Assembly (NCBI GenBank): GCA_003550325.1
Contig: QKWP01000499.1
Span: 43,147-107,146 of the forward strand
Length of the DNA: 64,000 nt
Direction: 5' to 3'
Source: Gigaspora rosea
Lineage: Eukaryota; Glomeromycota; Glomeromycetes; Diversisporales; Gigasporaceae
The notes beneath the pieces are model-generated. The model saw only the letters and a list, made by a program, of their open reading frames with translations, was not told the origin of the DNA and searched no databases. This document shows positions 1-12,451 of the stretch, one piece after another (within the stretch, counting starts at the first letter, position 1; each line of letters begins with the position of its first letter). The translations under genes were made by a program, and so were the position numbers.

Positions 1-1305
1 AATTTATGGTTATTATTTGTCTGTGAAACCTAAAATTTACCCTTCATGTGATTATAAACCACTGATTGACCAATCTAATTTAATTGAGTCATCAATCTTT
101 GGTTGTAAATCTATTTTTAGAACACAATCGTTAAAAAATTAGGTTACATTCAAGTTAAAATATCTCGATAAATTATTATATTAACGTAGGATAAAAAGTG
201 AAATACATATAGATATAAAGCAGAACTTTAATTTGAATCAAAAATCTCGAAATTGATAAAAAAGTGTCAAAGACGGGTTTTCCTAATCTATTGCCCAAAT
301 ATGTCAACTCAGAATCTAAATTCAGAAATGATGCGGAACAAAGTACACCTGAATTTTTAATATTTGTACCATACTGATCCGGTGTTATACATTGGCTACA
401 ATTTCGGTATAAAGATAACCAAATTGGATGCGTATTCCGTACTATACAATTCTGATTATTCATACCATAATGAGCTACTGTAACATCTCAGTATTTGGTT
501 GAATCATGATTTACCGTAAAAAATTTTGTTATCAAATCGACACATATAATACTGTATGTGGTTAAGGTTGATTTGGTACTATCGTGATTAAATAATCGTT
601 AAAGAATTATGACATTCTTGATCATAATTTGCTCATCAATACGTTAGTCTTAACATTTTGATCATGGGTTATATAACTAATAAAAAAACTTTAAAACATA
701 ATACTTGATTATATTGCATATTGGTTTTAGCACACTTTTGAACAGGTAGATCGACATAAAACTACAGACTACAAGAATCGCCGAGAAAATTAGTACCATT
801 TATTATGTAATTTACTTTTATTAGAAGATCATACCCCCCTTCCCCTCCGTGGTTGAATTAGCAACCAATCATAATTTTTAATATAATATATAAACGTGAT
901 AGACTGCTAATCCCTGAATTTATGTAATAAACGGCACCTCCCTTATTAGATAATCTGGGCAGTGTTACAACCATGGGAGAGACTTGGCTAACGTGAGGTC
1001 AAATTAGCTCAGGGTTGTAAGCATAAGTTATGCGAAATGAATGTTCATTAGGGGATTCGGAATAAATGATATATTATATTAAAATTGAATGGAAAAGGAA
1101 TTCTTCCCTTATTATTAGGGGATTTGGAATAAATGATATATTATATTAAAATGGAATGGAAAAGGAATTCTTCCCTTATTTTATTTATTATTATTAATAA
1201 TTCTCTGAGCTCAGCTATCGTATTTATACATTCTAAATGATTATGGTCTAAAACCAAGACCTGCGGTCTCAAACCAAAATCCATGGTCCTAGACCAAAAT
1301 CTATA
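1..1305. other. Gene-free leading region with short tandem repeats
   Basis: I see no supported gene. An ORF-length frame on the minus strand (176-463) has no recognisable motif. A perfect-looking 67-bp unit is tandemly duplicated (1047-1113 and 1114-1180) with two mismatches. From about 1240 to 1313 there is a degenerate repeat of roughly 25 bp built on GGTCTCAAACCAAAATCC; the same motif resumes at 5593, on the other side of the inserted hAT-like element. Confidence 0.6.
1047..1180. repeat. 67-bp tandem duplication (2 copies)
   Basis: Two adjacent 67-bp copies start with ATTAGGGGATT at 1047 and 1114 and end with TTCCCTTATT. Read by eye they differ at two positions. No coding or RNA feature is evident. 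Confidence 0.85.
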
Positions 1306-1889
1306 GTCTTAAATAGGGATGTTATCCTGTTCATCCAAACTCTGTTCAGCCCTTTTGAAACCCAAACCAGTTAAACTCGAGTTATTGTAGTCACATGAAT
1401 TTACTATAATATTTAAATAAGGTAGCTGTGCGACGCTGTCGCGCTAGAAACCAGGAACGGGAAAATTATTTAAGGATGGGTATAGTCTGGGGTTATTAAA
1501 TGTAGTAATTAGTTAGTTTGATATATACTATGAATATTGTTGTTTACTTATCATATGTTTATAATATATATTTTTTGAATGAAACTTGTATTTTTTAGCA
1601 TGTACATACGTACAGTACATGCTTTAACAAATTGATTTTTTTGAATTACTTGAATTTCTGAATTTGGCATAGTGCTTACTATAGACATTTTTGTCAGCGA
1701 TACAATTAAATTATTGTTAAATGATCGGCGGCGTATACCTTAACATAATTTTTATGGGCATTTCGGGTTAAAAACCTGTATAACCTGCGGTCATGATTTT
1801 GCAACTCTGCCATTTTTTTTTTAAATATACTAGCATTCTTGCACGTTCTTACGGACGTGCAGTAAAAATAATTATTACTATACCGTATT

Positions 1890-1996
1890 GCGGCCACCAC
1901 ATAAGTCATATTTTAGCGAATATTACTTAGCCTTGATATTTGTAGCTTTTTGATTATTTGCGGTCACTACATGAGTCATATTTTAGTGAATATTAC
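1890..1996. repeat. 37-bp direct repeat with 70-bp spacing
   Basis: Two 37-bp copies (1890-1926 and 1960-1996) begin GCGGCCACCACA and GCGGTCACTACA and share ATTTTAG..GAATATTAC. They lie inside the hAT-like element. Confidence 0.75.
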
Positions 1997-2837
1997 AGTA
2001 CTTTGTATTATGTTCTTGTACATATAAATTAATTATAGCAAGCGAAAAAAATAAATAGATTACAACATTCATGCAGATCAAATATTCTTCAGAAAGTAGC
2101 GGACTATATCCTCGAATTGATTACCATAAGTAGCAAGCACAACATCGTGCCAGAATGTAGAAAATGTGCACAGCCACAAGTTTATCAAAATGATTTACAC
2201 AAAAAACGCTTTCATATGACATTAAACAAAACCCAGTATACTTGTTTATACACATAATGTTAATGCGCATCAAATGATCGATCGATTTGAATACGTCATT
2301 CAATAAGATTCAAGAAATCGTACACAGTAAGTTGCCTGTTAACTATACATTTCGTACTTCATACTCATTCCTGGTACAATCTATTGATATTTGGGAACTT
2401 AAGTAAAAATCTTACTTGGCCTTTTTGGTATCAAGCAAGCACAAAACTTTATTGAATTGCATTAGAGAATTATACAAAGTTTATAATGCATCATATAATT
2501 AATCATCAGGTTATCCAGTTATCTGAAAATTATTTCGCTATTGTCTTTGATGATCAGTGATTATCATTTAATCAACCCAATAAAAAATCCTACGAAAAAA
2601 AATGAAAAATGCCAAATATCAAGTAAATAGACAAATTAATTTGCAACGGGATACCAATTTTTGCGTCTAAAATTCTTGCTTTTAATATCATTAGTTATCG
2701 TGCAAACTCATATGATCATGAAAAATTTTCTTATTGTTATTTTTTGTATGTTATTACGTAAGCACAGCAATCTCAAATTTAAACTCAGTTAGCCAATCAC
2801 AATTTTTAAATCATGATCATATAAGCACGATAACATC

Positions 2838-2988
2838 GATATTGGATCATGCGATGAATAAATATCACAAAATTTGTTCTGTCGGAACAAATGATTGGTC
2901 GAAACGTGCCGCGTAGCAGCACGTGTCAGCCAATCATTTGCTCTGACAAAACAAATTTCATGATATTAATCGTTGCATGACCAATATC
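2838..2988. repeat. Foldback inside the hAT-like element
   Basis: The arms around AAATTTGTTCTG / CAAAACAAATTT and AATGATTGGTC / GCCAATCATTTG pair across a central ACGTGC-rich loop, giving an imperfect palindrome of about 150 bp bounded by GATATTGG and CCAATATC. It is MITE-like, but I could not identify a target duplication. Confidence 0.65.
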
Positions 2989-3589
2989 TTATAATTATTG
3001 CAGCTATGATATTGCTTATGTTCGTAGTTCTTATCATTATATTTGTATTTGCATGCATGTGTACATTTGTCAATCTATGCCATATAAGAAGGCGTGATGA
3101 ATTTGCATGTGAAGAATAATGGCGTGATGAAATCATGCGTGAAAAATAACCAAAATTTGACGAATAAGTCATGCGGACCAATCAAACTTAAGATTTTGCG
3201 GACAAATACTACTCCAAACAGCGTAAAACCATGCACTCATTGCATTCGTTCCTGGTACTTCTCCTGCTCAAATTGAGTTCGGAATCAGTTAGATGAGCAA
3301 AATGTTTGATTAGTAATTGACTTTAGGCTTTTAATTACTATTGTGCATTGACAAAAAATATCTTTTCGATTGGCCAATTATTATGGCATTATGCTAATAT
3401 GACGAAGATAAACTTTTAATTAAAAGTTAATTGCGATATTATGACGATATTAATTTTTTTTTAATTAATTACCACGATATTATATATGAAAATTGCTTTT
3501 TTTAATATATAAATAAGAGATTTTTTCATTTGCACATATTTTACATATTTATTTAAACTTTGTAAGATGGATGAAAAACGCACTTGACC

Positions 3590-3905
3590 AATTTATTAAC
3601 CATATTAAACATACCTCTTTGAGTTCTTAAAATACACCTGAATCCAAAACACTTTCAGAAATAACAAACCATCCCCAAAATGATTAAAAAAAGATACTTT
3701 CTGGGATGAACTTGTTGAAATTGGTGATAAATGACATTGCAATAAACCTTATTCAATAGATACTGGTCTTGTATGTTATTCTGGACTTGCACAAATGCAT
3801 GTAATTATTTGATCGTTCAGGCTACTTCTGTGTCTAGTGAAGAAATGTTTTCAAAAGCCAAAAATACAATTAATCCAATCCAAACATAGTGTCAAAACGA
3901 AACCT
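3590..3905 (+). pseudogene. hAT transposase C-terminal (dimerisation) remnant
   Basis: Translated pieces give a WDELVEIGD-like stretch (near 3700), then CNKPYS (near 3738), then QATSVSSEEMFSKAKNTI (about 3815-3870). The last matches the conserved hAT C-terminal motif (ATS..SE..FS.A). The pieces are not in one continuous frame and no catalytic upstream part is recognisable. This is the transposase trace of the surrounding hAT-like element. Neither regulation nor a start codon can be inferred. Confidence 0.7.
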
Positions 3906-4574
3906 ACCCGAAACTAGTTTCGGAAAGGTTCTAATCTGAAACTAGTTTCAGATTTTTTTAAAAAAAAATCAAAACTCGAAACCCAAAACCCCGAAACTAT
4001 AATACGAAACCCAAATCTATAATCCAAAACTCAAAATTATAATTTTGAAGCCTTTAGAATTTATTATAAAGTTGACTTATTTTTAATGAACCAAAAATAT
4101 AAAATTATTTTTGAATAAATTATAACATTATATAGATCATTTTTTTAATTATGTTTTTTTTACTGCCTCCATTTGTTCAGGTTTTTTTAAGCTGGTCAAC
4201 TTTATTTTTAATATCATACTACTATTACAGTACAATTGATTTCAAAATTCTAGGGCGATAGAAAAAATTGCCAATGATGAATTGATAAATATTTGATGAC
4301 TTTTGATACCAAAAATTTATTTAATTCTGCGGTAACTTAGATATGGAAGTATTAATTACTTATTATTACTTGATATTGTACCAGTTTTTATATAGTAAAG
4401 TAAAAAAAAAACTGATGCTTGCAAAAGCAAACTTGATTGTCAGAATATAAACTCTGGAATTATACCTTTCATTTTATACTTGTGAATCATAACAACAAAA
4501 AGGACTGTGTGCATGCAATAAATTGTTGGATGCATTCTAGCCCAAATGGCGCTGGATATTCAAATTTTATTGTA

Positions 4575-4695
4575 TTCTTTAAGGAGATATATAACATACA
4601 TCAATGCGATTAATGTATATTTAAGAGATACATAGCATACATCAGTGCATTTGAAAGAGATATATTATACATTAATGCAATAAATGTATATGGAA
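4575..4695. repeat. Minisatellite, about three units of roughly 45 bp
   Basis: Repeated words AGAGATA(T/C)AT, ATACATCA(A/G)TGC and TTAATGTATAT recur three times. The units are degenerate. Confidence 0.6.
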
Positions 4696-5600
4696 GTTTG
4701 GGTAGCTTTTGGCATTCAGGTAAGGTTTTGGGTTCAAATGAGGTTTCAGGTGTCTGGTGAGGTTACAAGTTTCATATAAGGTTTCAGAAGTTATAATCCG
4801 AAGCTCAAAACTTTCAGATTTGGCTCAAAAGGGTTTCAGCAGGACCTGAAGAACTCTGATACAACTCAGATCTGAGTTTGTATTATTTTAGCAGTATTTT
4901 AGCCAAATAGATGTATAAAATAGAGCAAAATTTGAAATTTTACTATATAAAAATGCAATGTTTGATAAATTTCTATGCAAAATTTCCTTTTTTAGAATTA
5001 TTTGAGTTGTATCAGAGTTCTTTGGGGTCATGTTTCGGCACTAACTTTGTAGAGAATAAACAAATAAGTTATTTATGCTTTGGCAGTTTCGGGGTTTTGG
5101 TTGAGATTTCGAGTTTTAATCGAAATTTCAGTTTTTGGTTAAGGTTTCAAGTTTTGGATAAGGTTTCGGAAGCTATAATCCGAAACCCAAAAGTTTTAGA
5201 ATTGCCAAAAAAGGTTTTGGTGCTATCTCTGATCCAATTTGTAATCTAGAAGAAAGTGTAACTGCAAGTCTCTGCCTAAAAACATAGCACAATTCAGGAA
5301 TTCCTGACTGTATAGAATATTATTAAACTGGGTATTATTATGTTGTTCAACAAATAAATAATACATAGCAATAAATGCAATAAATATTGTAAATGTATAA
5401 TATGTATATATTACAAATGTAAAATTGCTTTAATAAATATATAGCATGCTTTATTAAATTGTTCAAACAAGTATAATTATTAACACATTTGCATAAACTG
5501 AATTCAATAACCAGTTTATATGTGTGGTTCAAAATAGTGTTCAAACAAGTTTTGAGCACGAACTAACAAGTTGGAACAGGATAACATTCCTAGTCTCAAA

Positions 5601-6551
5601 CCATGATCTGTGGTTCTAAACCCATGCACAGCCACTCTATACAATAAAATTTTCATAACAGCAGCAAAAATTCTGACCAAAATTTATGAAAAATGGAAAC
5701 AATCATCTAAATCTTTGGTGGAATATAATTTTTTTAGATTTTTAAATGAAGAGTGTTAACTTTTTATCATAACTTTGCTATATAAATTAGCATTAATTTA
5801 TTTATTTTAAAAGTTCAACAATAGCATATGATTAAAAGATAATGAGTATACAGTATATAGTCTTGGCCTGGTATAAATTATTTGATCCTTAGATAGAAAT
5901 ACAAGGTGGTCTGGTGGCAATAATGATATTGAAGATTGTGTTAAAAACTTCAACTTAAATCTACTGAATATTGAAAGGTAATTAAATGGATACCCTTTGA
6001 TAAGCTAGAAATTGACAAAAAATAAATCAAGAAGGATTTGACTTCATATTTTCAGCAATATAATTAGATTGTATGTAAATAATTGAGAGTAATTATAGTG
6101 TGGGTTTTATACGGTCACGTAAACTATTCACCAAAGTAGAACTTATGACTTTTTCTGGTTCTCAATCTTTCTCTTCTGATTTTTTGAATGAGGTAAACTG
6201 AATTATGTTATGTTTTATATAATATTTGCTGCATATATTTTGTTATATTAATATGCTTAAATAATAATTTGCTTAAATATTACATTCTAGTTTAATTACT
6301 ACTATATATGTATTCTAAATTTATGATCTTGAATTATATGCATTGACAACGACAAATGAATATATAATTGTATGTGATGATTTAAGCTTAAAGCTTATGA
6401 AATTTGTATATATTGTAGACCAGAAATAGTAAATATCCTTCAAATAGACTCAAATGACCCCAAACAACTCAAATTTTATTATGAATTTAGTCTAAAATGA
6501 CCTAGGCTATTTGAAAAAAGGAAAATTACCTCCAATATTACCATTTCTGTT
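5601..6551. other. AT-rich intergenic sequence, nothing recognised
   Basis: AT-rich sequence with no ORF, RNA gene or sharply bounded repeat that I can support. A GGTTCTAAACCC word near 5610 continues the repeat seen at 1240-1313. Confidence 0.5.
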
Positions 6552-6906
6552 GTGGACAACAATACAAATCATATGCTTGGTGCAAAGTTTGTGATCTTCA
6601 TAACTCAAAGGTGGACAAGTAGGGACGAGAATATTGGTAATTGCATAATAGAGTTTCAATTTAATGCTACAGAATACGTTGATGTTATTGAATGGATTCT
6701 TTTTGGTAGACTATATAATATACAGAAGATTGAGCAAAAAAGATTTTGCCATATATTTTTCAGCAACTTGGTTGGATGAAATACGAATAATTGAAGGTGA
6801 CTATGGAAATATACACAGTCTCAAAAAATCATTCACTGGCATTGAACTCATGACCTTTGCTACTTCAAAATCAAATATTATTGATTTTTTAAATGATATA
6901 AATTAA
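6552..6906 (+). pseudogene. Protein kinase N-lobe fragment, copy 1 (TKL-like, decayed)
   Basis: Upstream of the kinase core the translation contains QRWTSRDENIGN (about 6605) and VIEWILFGRLYNIQKI (about 6685). In a second frame comes FSATWLDEIRIIEGDY (about 6761) and then TGIELMTFATSKSNIIDFL. This order (WTSGN-like leader, EWIPF-like stretch, glycine-loop position, Y.ATWLDG..., VALK-like strand, FL.E helix) is the N-lobe of the expanded kinase family of Glomeromycotina. The glycine loop is destroyed and the lysine of the VAIK strand is not preserved. There is at least one frame change near 6735 and another near 6600, and no C-lobe follows. Not functional. Confidence 0.7.
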
Positions 6907-7016
6907 AAAATTTTGTTAATTTTTCGCTACATTAATATGCATCGTCTCAAGTTTAAAACTATTGTTATAGAACAGGTTTCTAAATTCTAAATGCTAGAAT
7001 ATTCTTAGTGTTTCTA

Positions 7017-7200
7017 TTACTTTATTACTTTATTACTTTATTACTTTATTACTTTATTACTTTATTACTTTATTACTTTATTACTTTATTGGATTATTGT
7101 TTTACTACTTTATTGTTTTATAGTTTTATTTTTTTATAGTTTTATTGTTTTATTACTTTGCTTTATTGTTTTATTGTTTTATTACTTTATTGTTTTTATT
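7017..7200. repeat. (TTACTTTA)n microsatellite grading into (TTTTATTG)n
   Basis: An 8-bp unit, TTACTTTA, repeats almost perfectly from about 7017 to 7091 and then degenerates into TTTTATTG-type units. Low complexity only. Confidence 0.9.
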
Positions 7201-7639
7201 GCTTTTCAAAAGATATATAAACCCTAGCTTTTATCCTTTCTTAAACTTTAGAATTTGTTCCCTGCAATTCTTTAGTTATAGGAATTCTTTAGGCACAGAA
7301 ACCTTTAGATAGTCTTGTAGCAAAGTCTTGTAGCAAAGTCTTGTAACGTACTTAAATAAAATATATCTTTGCCCAACTAAATACACCCCTGTTCTTTGAG
7401 TAAAATATATCGAACTGCCACAGTGAGGAAACATTCCACTTACACACCGCTTCATATCTTCTCTGACCCTACAAGATCCCTGTCGCCGTGTGCTATGTTG
7501 CTAGTGGTATATTAAGAAGGCTATACCGCTTGTAACACTATATGAAATCAGAAGATAATAGATTAATAGTATATAGTATAACTTGAAATACAATAACTAA
7601 TGAATATTTTAAAAGAAACTTTTCGCATGGAGCATATAC
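7201..7639. other. Intergenic, no gene recognised
   Basis: The triplet repeat GCAAAGTCTTGTA occurs near 7320-7345. No supported coding region was seen here. Confidence 0.4.
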
Positions 7640-7860
7640 ACATTGTAACTGAAATAACACTTAGAAAGCCTAGTATCAATTATGTGATCCTCAGAGAAAA
7701 TCTCAAATGTGGACAAGCAGAAATGAGGATATTGATGATTGAATTAAGGAAATTCAATTTAGTTCTGCTGATTATAATAAATTGATTATACAATATACAG
7801 CAAATAGAAAATAGATTATCTAGGTCTTTATTTTTAGCAATTTGGTTAGATAGTATACGA
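7640..7860 (+). pseudogene. Protein kinase N-lobe fragment, copy 2, 5' part (split by transposon)
   Basis: Contains QMWTSRNEDIDD, then an in-frame stop, IKEIQFSSADYNKLI, and in another frame LFLAIWLDSIR ending exactly at 7860. It is parallel to copy 1 at 6552-6906 (WTSRDENIGN..., FSATWLDEIR). The sequence is interrupted at codon CGA by the CACTA-like element, and the kinase-like frame resumes at 15334. It carries several stops and frame changes of its own, so it was probably already dead or died soon after insertion. Host gene family, TKL-like kinase. Confidence 0.65.
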
Positions 7861-8109
7861 CCCTATAAGAAAATTAAACCAGATCAGCACATATTTTTTC
7901 GGATAGACACAGATATTTGTGACATAGGTCAAGATCTGGATTTGTATAGCTATGGTCCAATTGGTACAGATTCTGTGGACCATGTTGGACGTATGTCGTA
8001 CCAATTGGACCATAAATGGCTCAGGTTTTGTATCAGTTTACTAGTAAAATCAGCACAGAATTTGGTATGAGTAATGAACGTAAAATTACGTACTATCTAA
8101 AGATGCCTA

Positions 8110-8300
8110 ATGAAATGTTTTTTTGTGATAACAAAATGGTTTTGTCATGGTTTAGTCATAACGAAACCTTAACGATTGATGAAACCCCAATGATTGATAA
8201 AACCTATAATGAATTAACGAAATCTATCAAAATCTATGACGAATTGATGAAACATATGATGAATTGATGAAACATATGATGAATTAACAAACCTTTAACA
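8110..8300. repeat. Subterminal minisatellite, left copy (GACGAATT/GAAACC units)
   Basis: Degenerate units of about 22 bp such as ATGACGAATTGATGAAAC run from about 8150 to 8290. They are the reverse complement of the block at 13,885-14,100, so the two form inverted subterminal repeats of the CACTA-like element. Confidence 0.7.
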
Positions 8301-10558
8301 ATTGATAAACCTTGATAAATTGATTCAGGAACCTTTTAGCATAATGATCTTGGATACACTAAACCTTAAATTGTTTCAAAAGAATGTTATTTCATTATAA
8401 GGTTTCATTAGCTTTTTTCTTTTTTTTTCTTTCACAAGTTACATGTAAAATTTATATCAGGTTGATCCAGAATAGTCAAAATTGTGCATTTTCAGCGATT
8501 TTGAATAAATCCGACATGTATTCTGAACATGTGCGAAAGAAGAAAGAGAAGCGAAAATACTTGAAAGCCAATGTTTAAATTGACCTTGATATATTAATTA
8601 AAAATAACGAGAACAAAATGTTATATATAATGAGTACCAATCTATTTCTATAGTCTCCAACAACACCTTAACTCTAAACTTCTATCTTTACACACTTTGT
8701 TAACCCTCTTCAATCTTTTTCAGTGATCTGCCTCTGATTGTTGCCTTTTTGGGGCGATCTGCTTCTGATCATTGTCCTGTTTGAGCATGTGCCGGTTGGA
8801 TTATTGGTTTAGTGCCTTGCTCATAACCTGCTACATTTTTTTTAAGATAAAAAGAAAAGGATCTTTGTAAAACATTTTTATATATAGTATCGAGCTATCT
8901 GATCTATCTAATCAGCTCGCTCTAATATATATATCTGCGCATGTGCCCCAAAAAAATTTTATAGAGTATGAGTTGTATTTATACTTTTTATTATAATGGG
9001 GCTGTGTGAATTGTGCATGTGGTGATTTTGTGAACTTGTTTTTTAGTTTAAAAATTTTTAACGTTGTTTTTGGAATGTAAATGAAGTATATGATTATTTG
9101 ATGTTTAATGATGTACGGCTAATTTTGCTTTAGAGGTTTGTATTTCACAGAAAACAGAAAAAACAAGTGAATAGACACATGATTATGAGATATGTTGTGC
9201 TGGGTGTGTCTAGATTACTTTATTGATGCATTTGCGATTAAAGACTATTATGTTATCAATAACACGAATTATGCAGTTTAAAGATCATGTAATGAAATAT
9301 ATGATTATGCTTTTGATTGTTAAGTATAATTAATTTTTAATTTACTGATCAGTATGATGATAATCATCACTTGACGATCGATTATTATTTTGATTACGAT
9401 TGCAATTTACCAATATTATCATTTAATATATTATAAATGACATATTGATACAAAAACAAAGCAATATTTAAAAATAGTAAACAAGACGATCATGATCATG
9501 ATCGCAATTAGTTAGGTGATAGATTATTACTATCAATCAGATACGATTTTTACAAATCATGTAAAATTTTGATTAGTTAAAATATGGTAAGAATGACTTT
9601 ACTGTACTTATTGTTATGCATCAGCTTTTGTGGTTGCATTACTTATTTATTACTTTATCTTCGATTGTTCCTTAATAGATAAAATATTTAGATGAGAAAA
9701 TAAATTTCTTAAATGTTGTGATTAAATAATAAATATCATATTTTCGCAAAATAACACGAAGGGGTAAATTTAATAATTTTGGTCTAAATTGAGCTTAATC
9801 CAGGACATTATTCAGAATAACACCCATGCCCGATGTTTCACAAAAATATGGTATATTTGGTAAGTAACTGTTATAAATATGTTTTGAGTTGAATTAGTAT
9901 ATATATAACTGTAAAGTTCACCATTAATATTGATATTCGTTGTGAATTTCATTATTTTTTTAATTTTTTTAAAATGCCTTCTCATACCACTTTAATTGTT
10001 ATTATTATAACAAAAAAAAATACTAATTCACCAGGAGATTAGTTTTTTATTTATTTGAATAAAGGTCTCTTTCGTACTATGCTAGCTTACACCCTTTATT
10101 TTTCTTTAAGTAATATCAAAGAAACTTCTCTACTTGTATCCTTTGTATTGTATTGTATTGGGTTTTTCGTATTGGATTCTCTTTACTGAAATCAAATTCA
10201 TTCGTTTAAAACATGTGAATTTAATATACAACACGTTAATGTGTTGTTTGGCACATTAACGTATTGTTTAACACATTACATGATAGTATAACTAAGCATA
10301 GTACGTTGACAAATGAAGTTAATCTGCACCCCTTAACACGCATATGTGCTAACATATTAACATGTTACGGAGATTTTACAAGATGTCAATTGTCAGGTTT
10401 ACGTTAATTCTGATTAACGTTTAATGAATTGTACAAAATATAAATGAAAGCTATCTATACTAAATAAAGAAAAGAACTATTTACAAATGAAATAAACTAA
10501 TCAGAAAATTCAAATCTTCCAATGTCACACAAATTTGACAGCAAAATTCACATGACTA
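8301..10558. other. Interior of the CACTA-like element, no gene recognised
   Basis: A few short frames exist (for example 8384-8578 plus) but they lack motifs. The stretch 8640-8830 contains repeated CTGCCTCTGAT(T/C)(G/A)TTG-type words. A palindrome-prone run (CACATTAACG / CGTTAATGTG) lies at 10,228-10,275. Confidence 0.4.
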
Positions 10559-11160
10559 TCTGCATCATTTTAAATCATGCATATAACGATCATTAATTGA
10601 AATTTTAAATTTAACTGATCCCCCAAAATTTTCTATTGATCGATTGCAAATTTTATCCTTCATCGAATGAAATAAATCACTGATCAGATACTTAAAATTT
10701 AAGTAAAAATCTATCAATTCGAATAATCTATATATAATCATTATTTCTGTAAAAAAAGTATCAATCTGAATAATTTATTAGTAATCGTTATTCTTGTAAA
10801 AATTAAATAGCTATATAAATATTTCTTTTAAGTTATTAAAACCAGTACTCTAACTATTCACTATTGAATAAAAAAAAACACTTCAAAGCTCTTATTTGAT
10901 AGTTTACTAGAATTGTTTTATTATAAATTGAAATAACCGTATATGAGAATACAGCCAAATAAAACTAAAATTATATCTTTATTATTTTTTTATTTATTTG
11001 GTTTTTTTTCTTTATTATTTATTTCTTTTCTTGCTTTTTTTTCCAAAATTATTTTTTATTTTTTTTAATTCGTTTTAATCTGTTTTTAAAAAATTATATA
11101 ATACGAAAAGAAACTTTGTACAACATACAAATTTAACAGCATAAATTCTTGTGATCAAAT

Positions 11161-11417
11161 GGGCTGCCGTCAATAGAAATAAGGCAGATTGACATTTTAA
11201 AAAAAATTAATACCTTAACTTTCACAGCGCATATCTTTATGGATTTTGATGCTATCTTGATGATTTAATATTCAAAAGAAAGCTTAGATCATAGGCTTTC
11301 TTTTGAAAATTAAATCATCAAGATGGCTTCAATATTTATTGAGATATGCACTGTGAAAGTTAAGGTATTAATTTTTTTTGAAATGTCAATCTGCCTTATT
11401 TATATTGACGGCAGCCC
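11161..11417. mobile_element. 257-bp palindromic MITE with AAAT duplication
   Basis: The ends GGGCTGCCGTCAATA and its inverse pair across almost the whole length; the loop is near AGCTTAGATCATAGGC. Flanks are AAAT at 11,157-11,160 and 11,418-11,421. The other arm (near 63,423) has the uninterrupted site, reading GATCAAGTAATCAGATC on the reverse strand, so the insertion limits are independently supported. Confidence 0.85.
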
Positions 11418-11487
11418 AAATGATTAGATCTGCATCATTTTAAAGCATGTATACAAGCGATTACTGCTCAAATTTTAATTTACTAAT

Positions 11488-11784
11488 ACCCTGCCTTACT
11501 ATTTGTTATTCTTGCCTGCCTTCATTATAATTTCCCACAAGATCATATCATGACCGGAAATCTTCCATGGAAAAATTCCCGGTCACAAATAATCACGTGA
11601 AAATTATAATGAAGATAGGCATGAACAACGTAAGTCTTGGTATTACTCATGAATTCCTGTGAGCTTAAAATTTACAGCAGAGATTCCCAATGATCATATA
11701 ATGCAGATGACCCTTCGGGCCATCTGTATTCTATGATCATTGGGAATCTCTGCTGTAATTTTTAAACTCTCAGGAAATTAATAA
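11488..11784. mobile_element. 297-bp insertion made of two adjacent palindromes
   Basis: Flanked by TACTAAT (11,481-11,487 and 11,785-11,791) and absent from the other arm. It contains one hairpin with arms TAATACC...GGTATTA (11,484-11,645, centre CCATGG) and a second, AATTCCTGTGAG...CTCTCAGGAAATT (11,652-11,779, loop near CCTTCGGG). It could be one compound element or a nested pair. Confidence 0.75.
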
Positions 11785-12451
11785 TACTAATTCCCTTAGT
11801 TTTCTATTGATCGAATGCAAATTTTATCTCTTGTAAATCACCATTTAAATACTTTAAATTTATGTAAAAAGGTATCAATTCAAATAATCTATTTATAATT
11901 ATTAATATTGATTCGAATAAACTATTAGTAATTGTTATATATGTAAAAGTTAAATAGTTATTTAAATACTTCTTCTTACTTATTAAAACTAATACTCTAG
12001 CTATTCACTATCAAATAATTAAATCATAGTAAAATTGAAAATTTTTGCCCACACAATTAATATAAGTGTAGATGATTAACAGTAAACTTCACGCTATATT
12101 AATAACTGCAAGTCACACGTATTATACAATAATAATTTATTACAATCTCTTATTTTTTATAAAAATAATTCTTAATTATTTATTATAAATAAATTATTAT
12201 AAGTTTAATATAAATAGAAAAAATATGTTATTGTAAATATTACTCTAAATAACCTTTTATATCTTTTTAAATGTAAACATGTTAATTACATAAATAACGT
12301 TATTTAAACCACCAACAAAAAACTATTCACAAGAAATCCAAGCTACTAAAACAACTTCAAGACCCAAAGTTACTACAATAATTTTTACAAGTTACCAAGA
12401 TACTTTGATACCTAAATTATCTCCTACCTTAATTTGATCGATCATCGATCA

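Larger units (their letters stand above)
1314..5592 (+). mobile_element. hAT-like DNA transposon, decayed, with TIRs and 8-bp TSD
   Basis: The left end reads TAGGGATGTTATCCTGTTC and the reverse complement of the right end reads TAGGAATGTTATCCTGTTC (18 of 19 identical). The flanks are GTCTTAAA (1306-1313) and GTCTCAAA (5593-5600), an 8-bp target duplication with one mismatch. An 8-bp TSD and an end of the form TAGNG fit hAT. A hAT dimerisation-domain remnant lies inside on the plus strand. Subterminal stretches (3890-4045, 4690-4850, 5085-5215) are dense in GAAACC/GGTTTC words. The interior also holds a foldback, a 70-bp direct duplication and a minisatellite. I see no intact transposase. Confidence 0.75.

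Noticed and set aside
7017-7200. Short regularly spaced repeats
   Set aside because: A pure 8-bp microsatellite without spacers.
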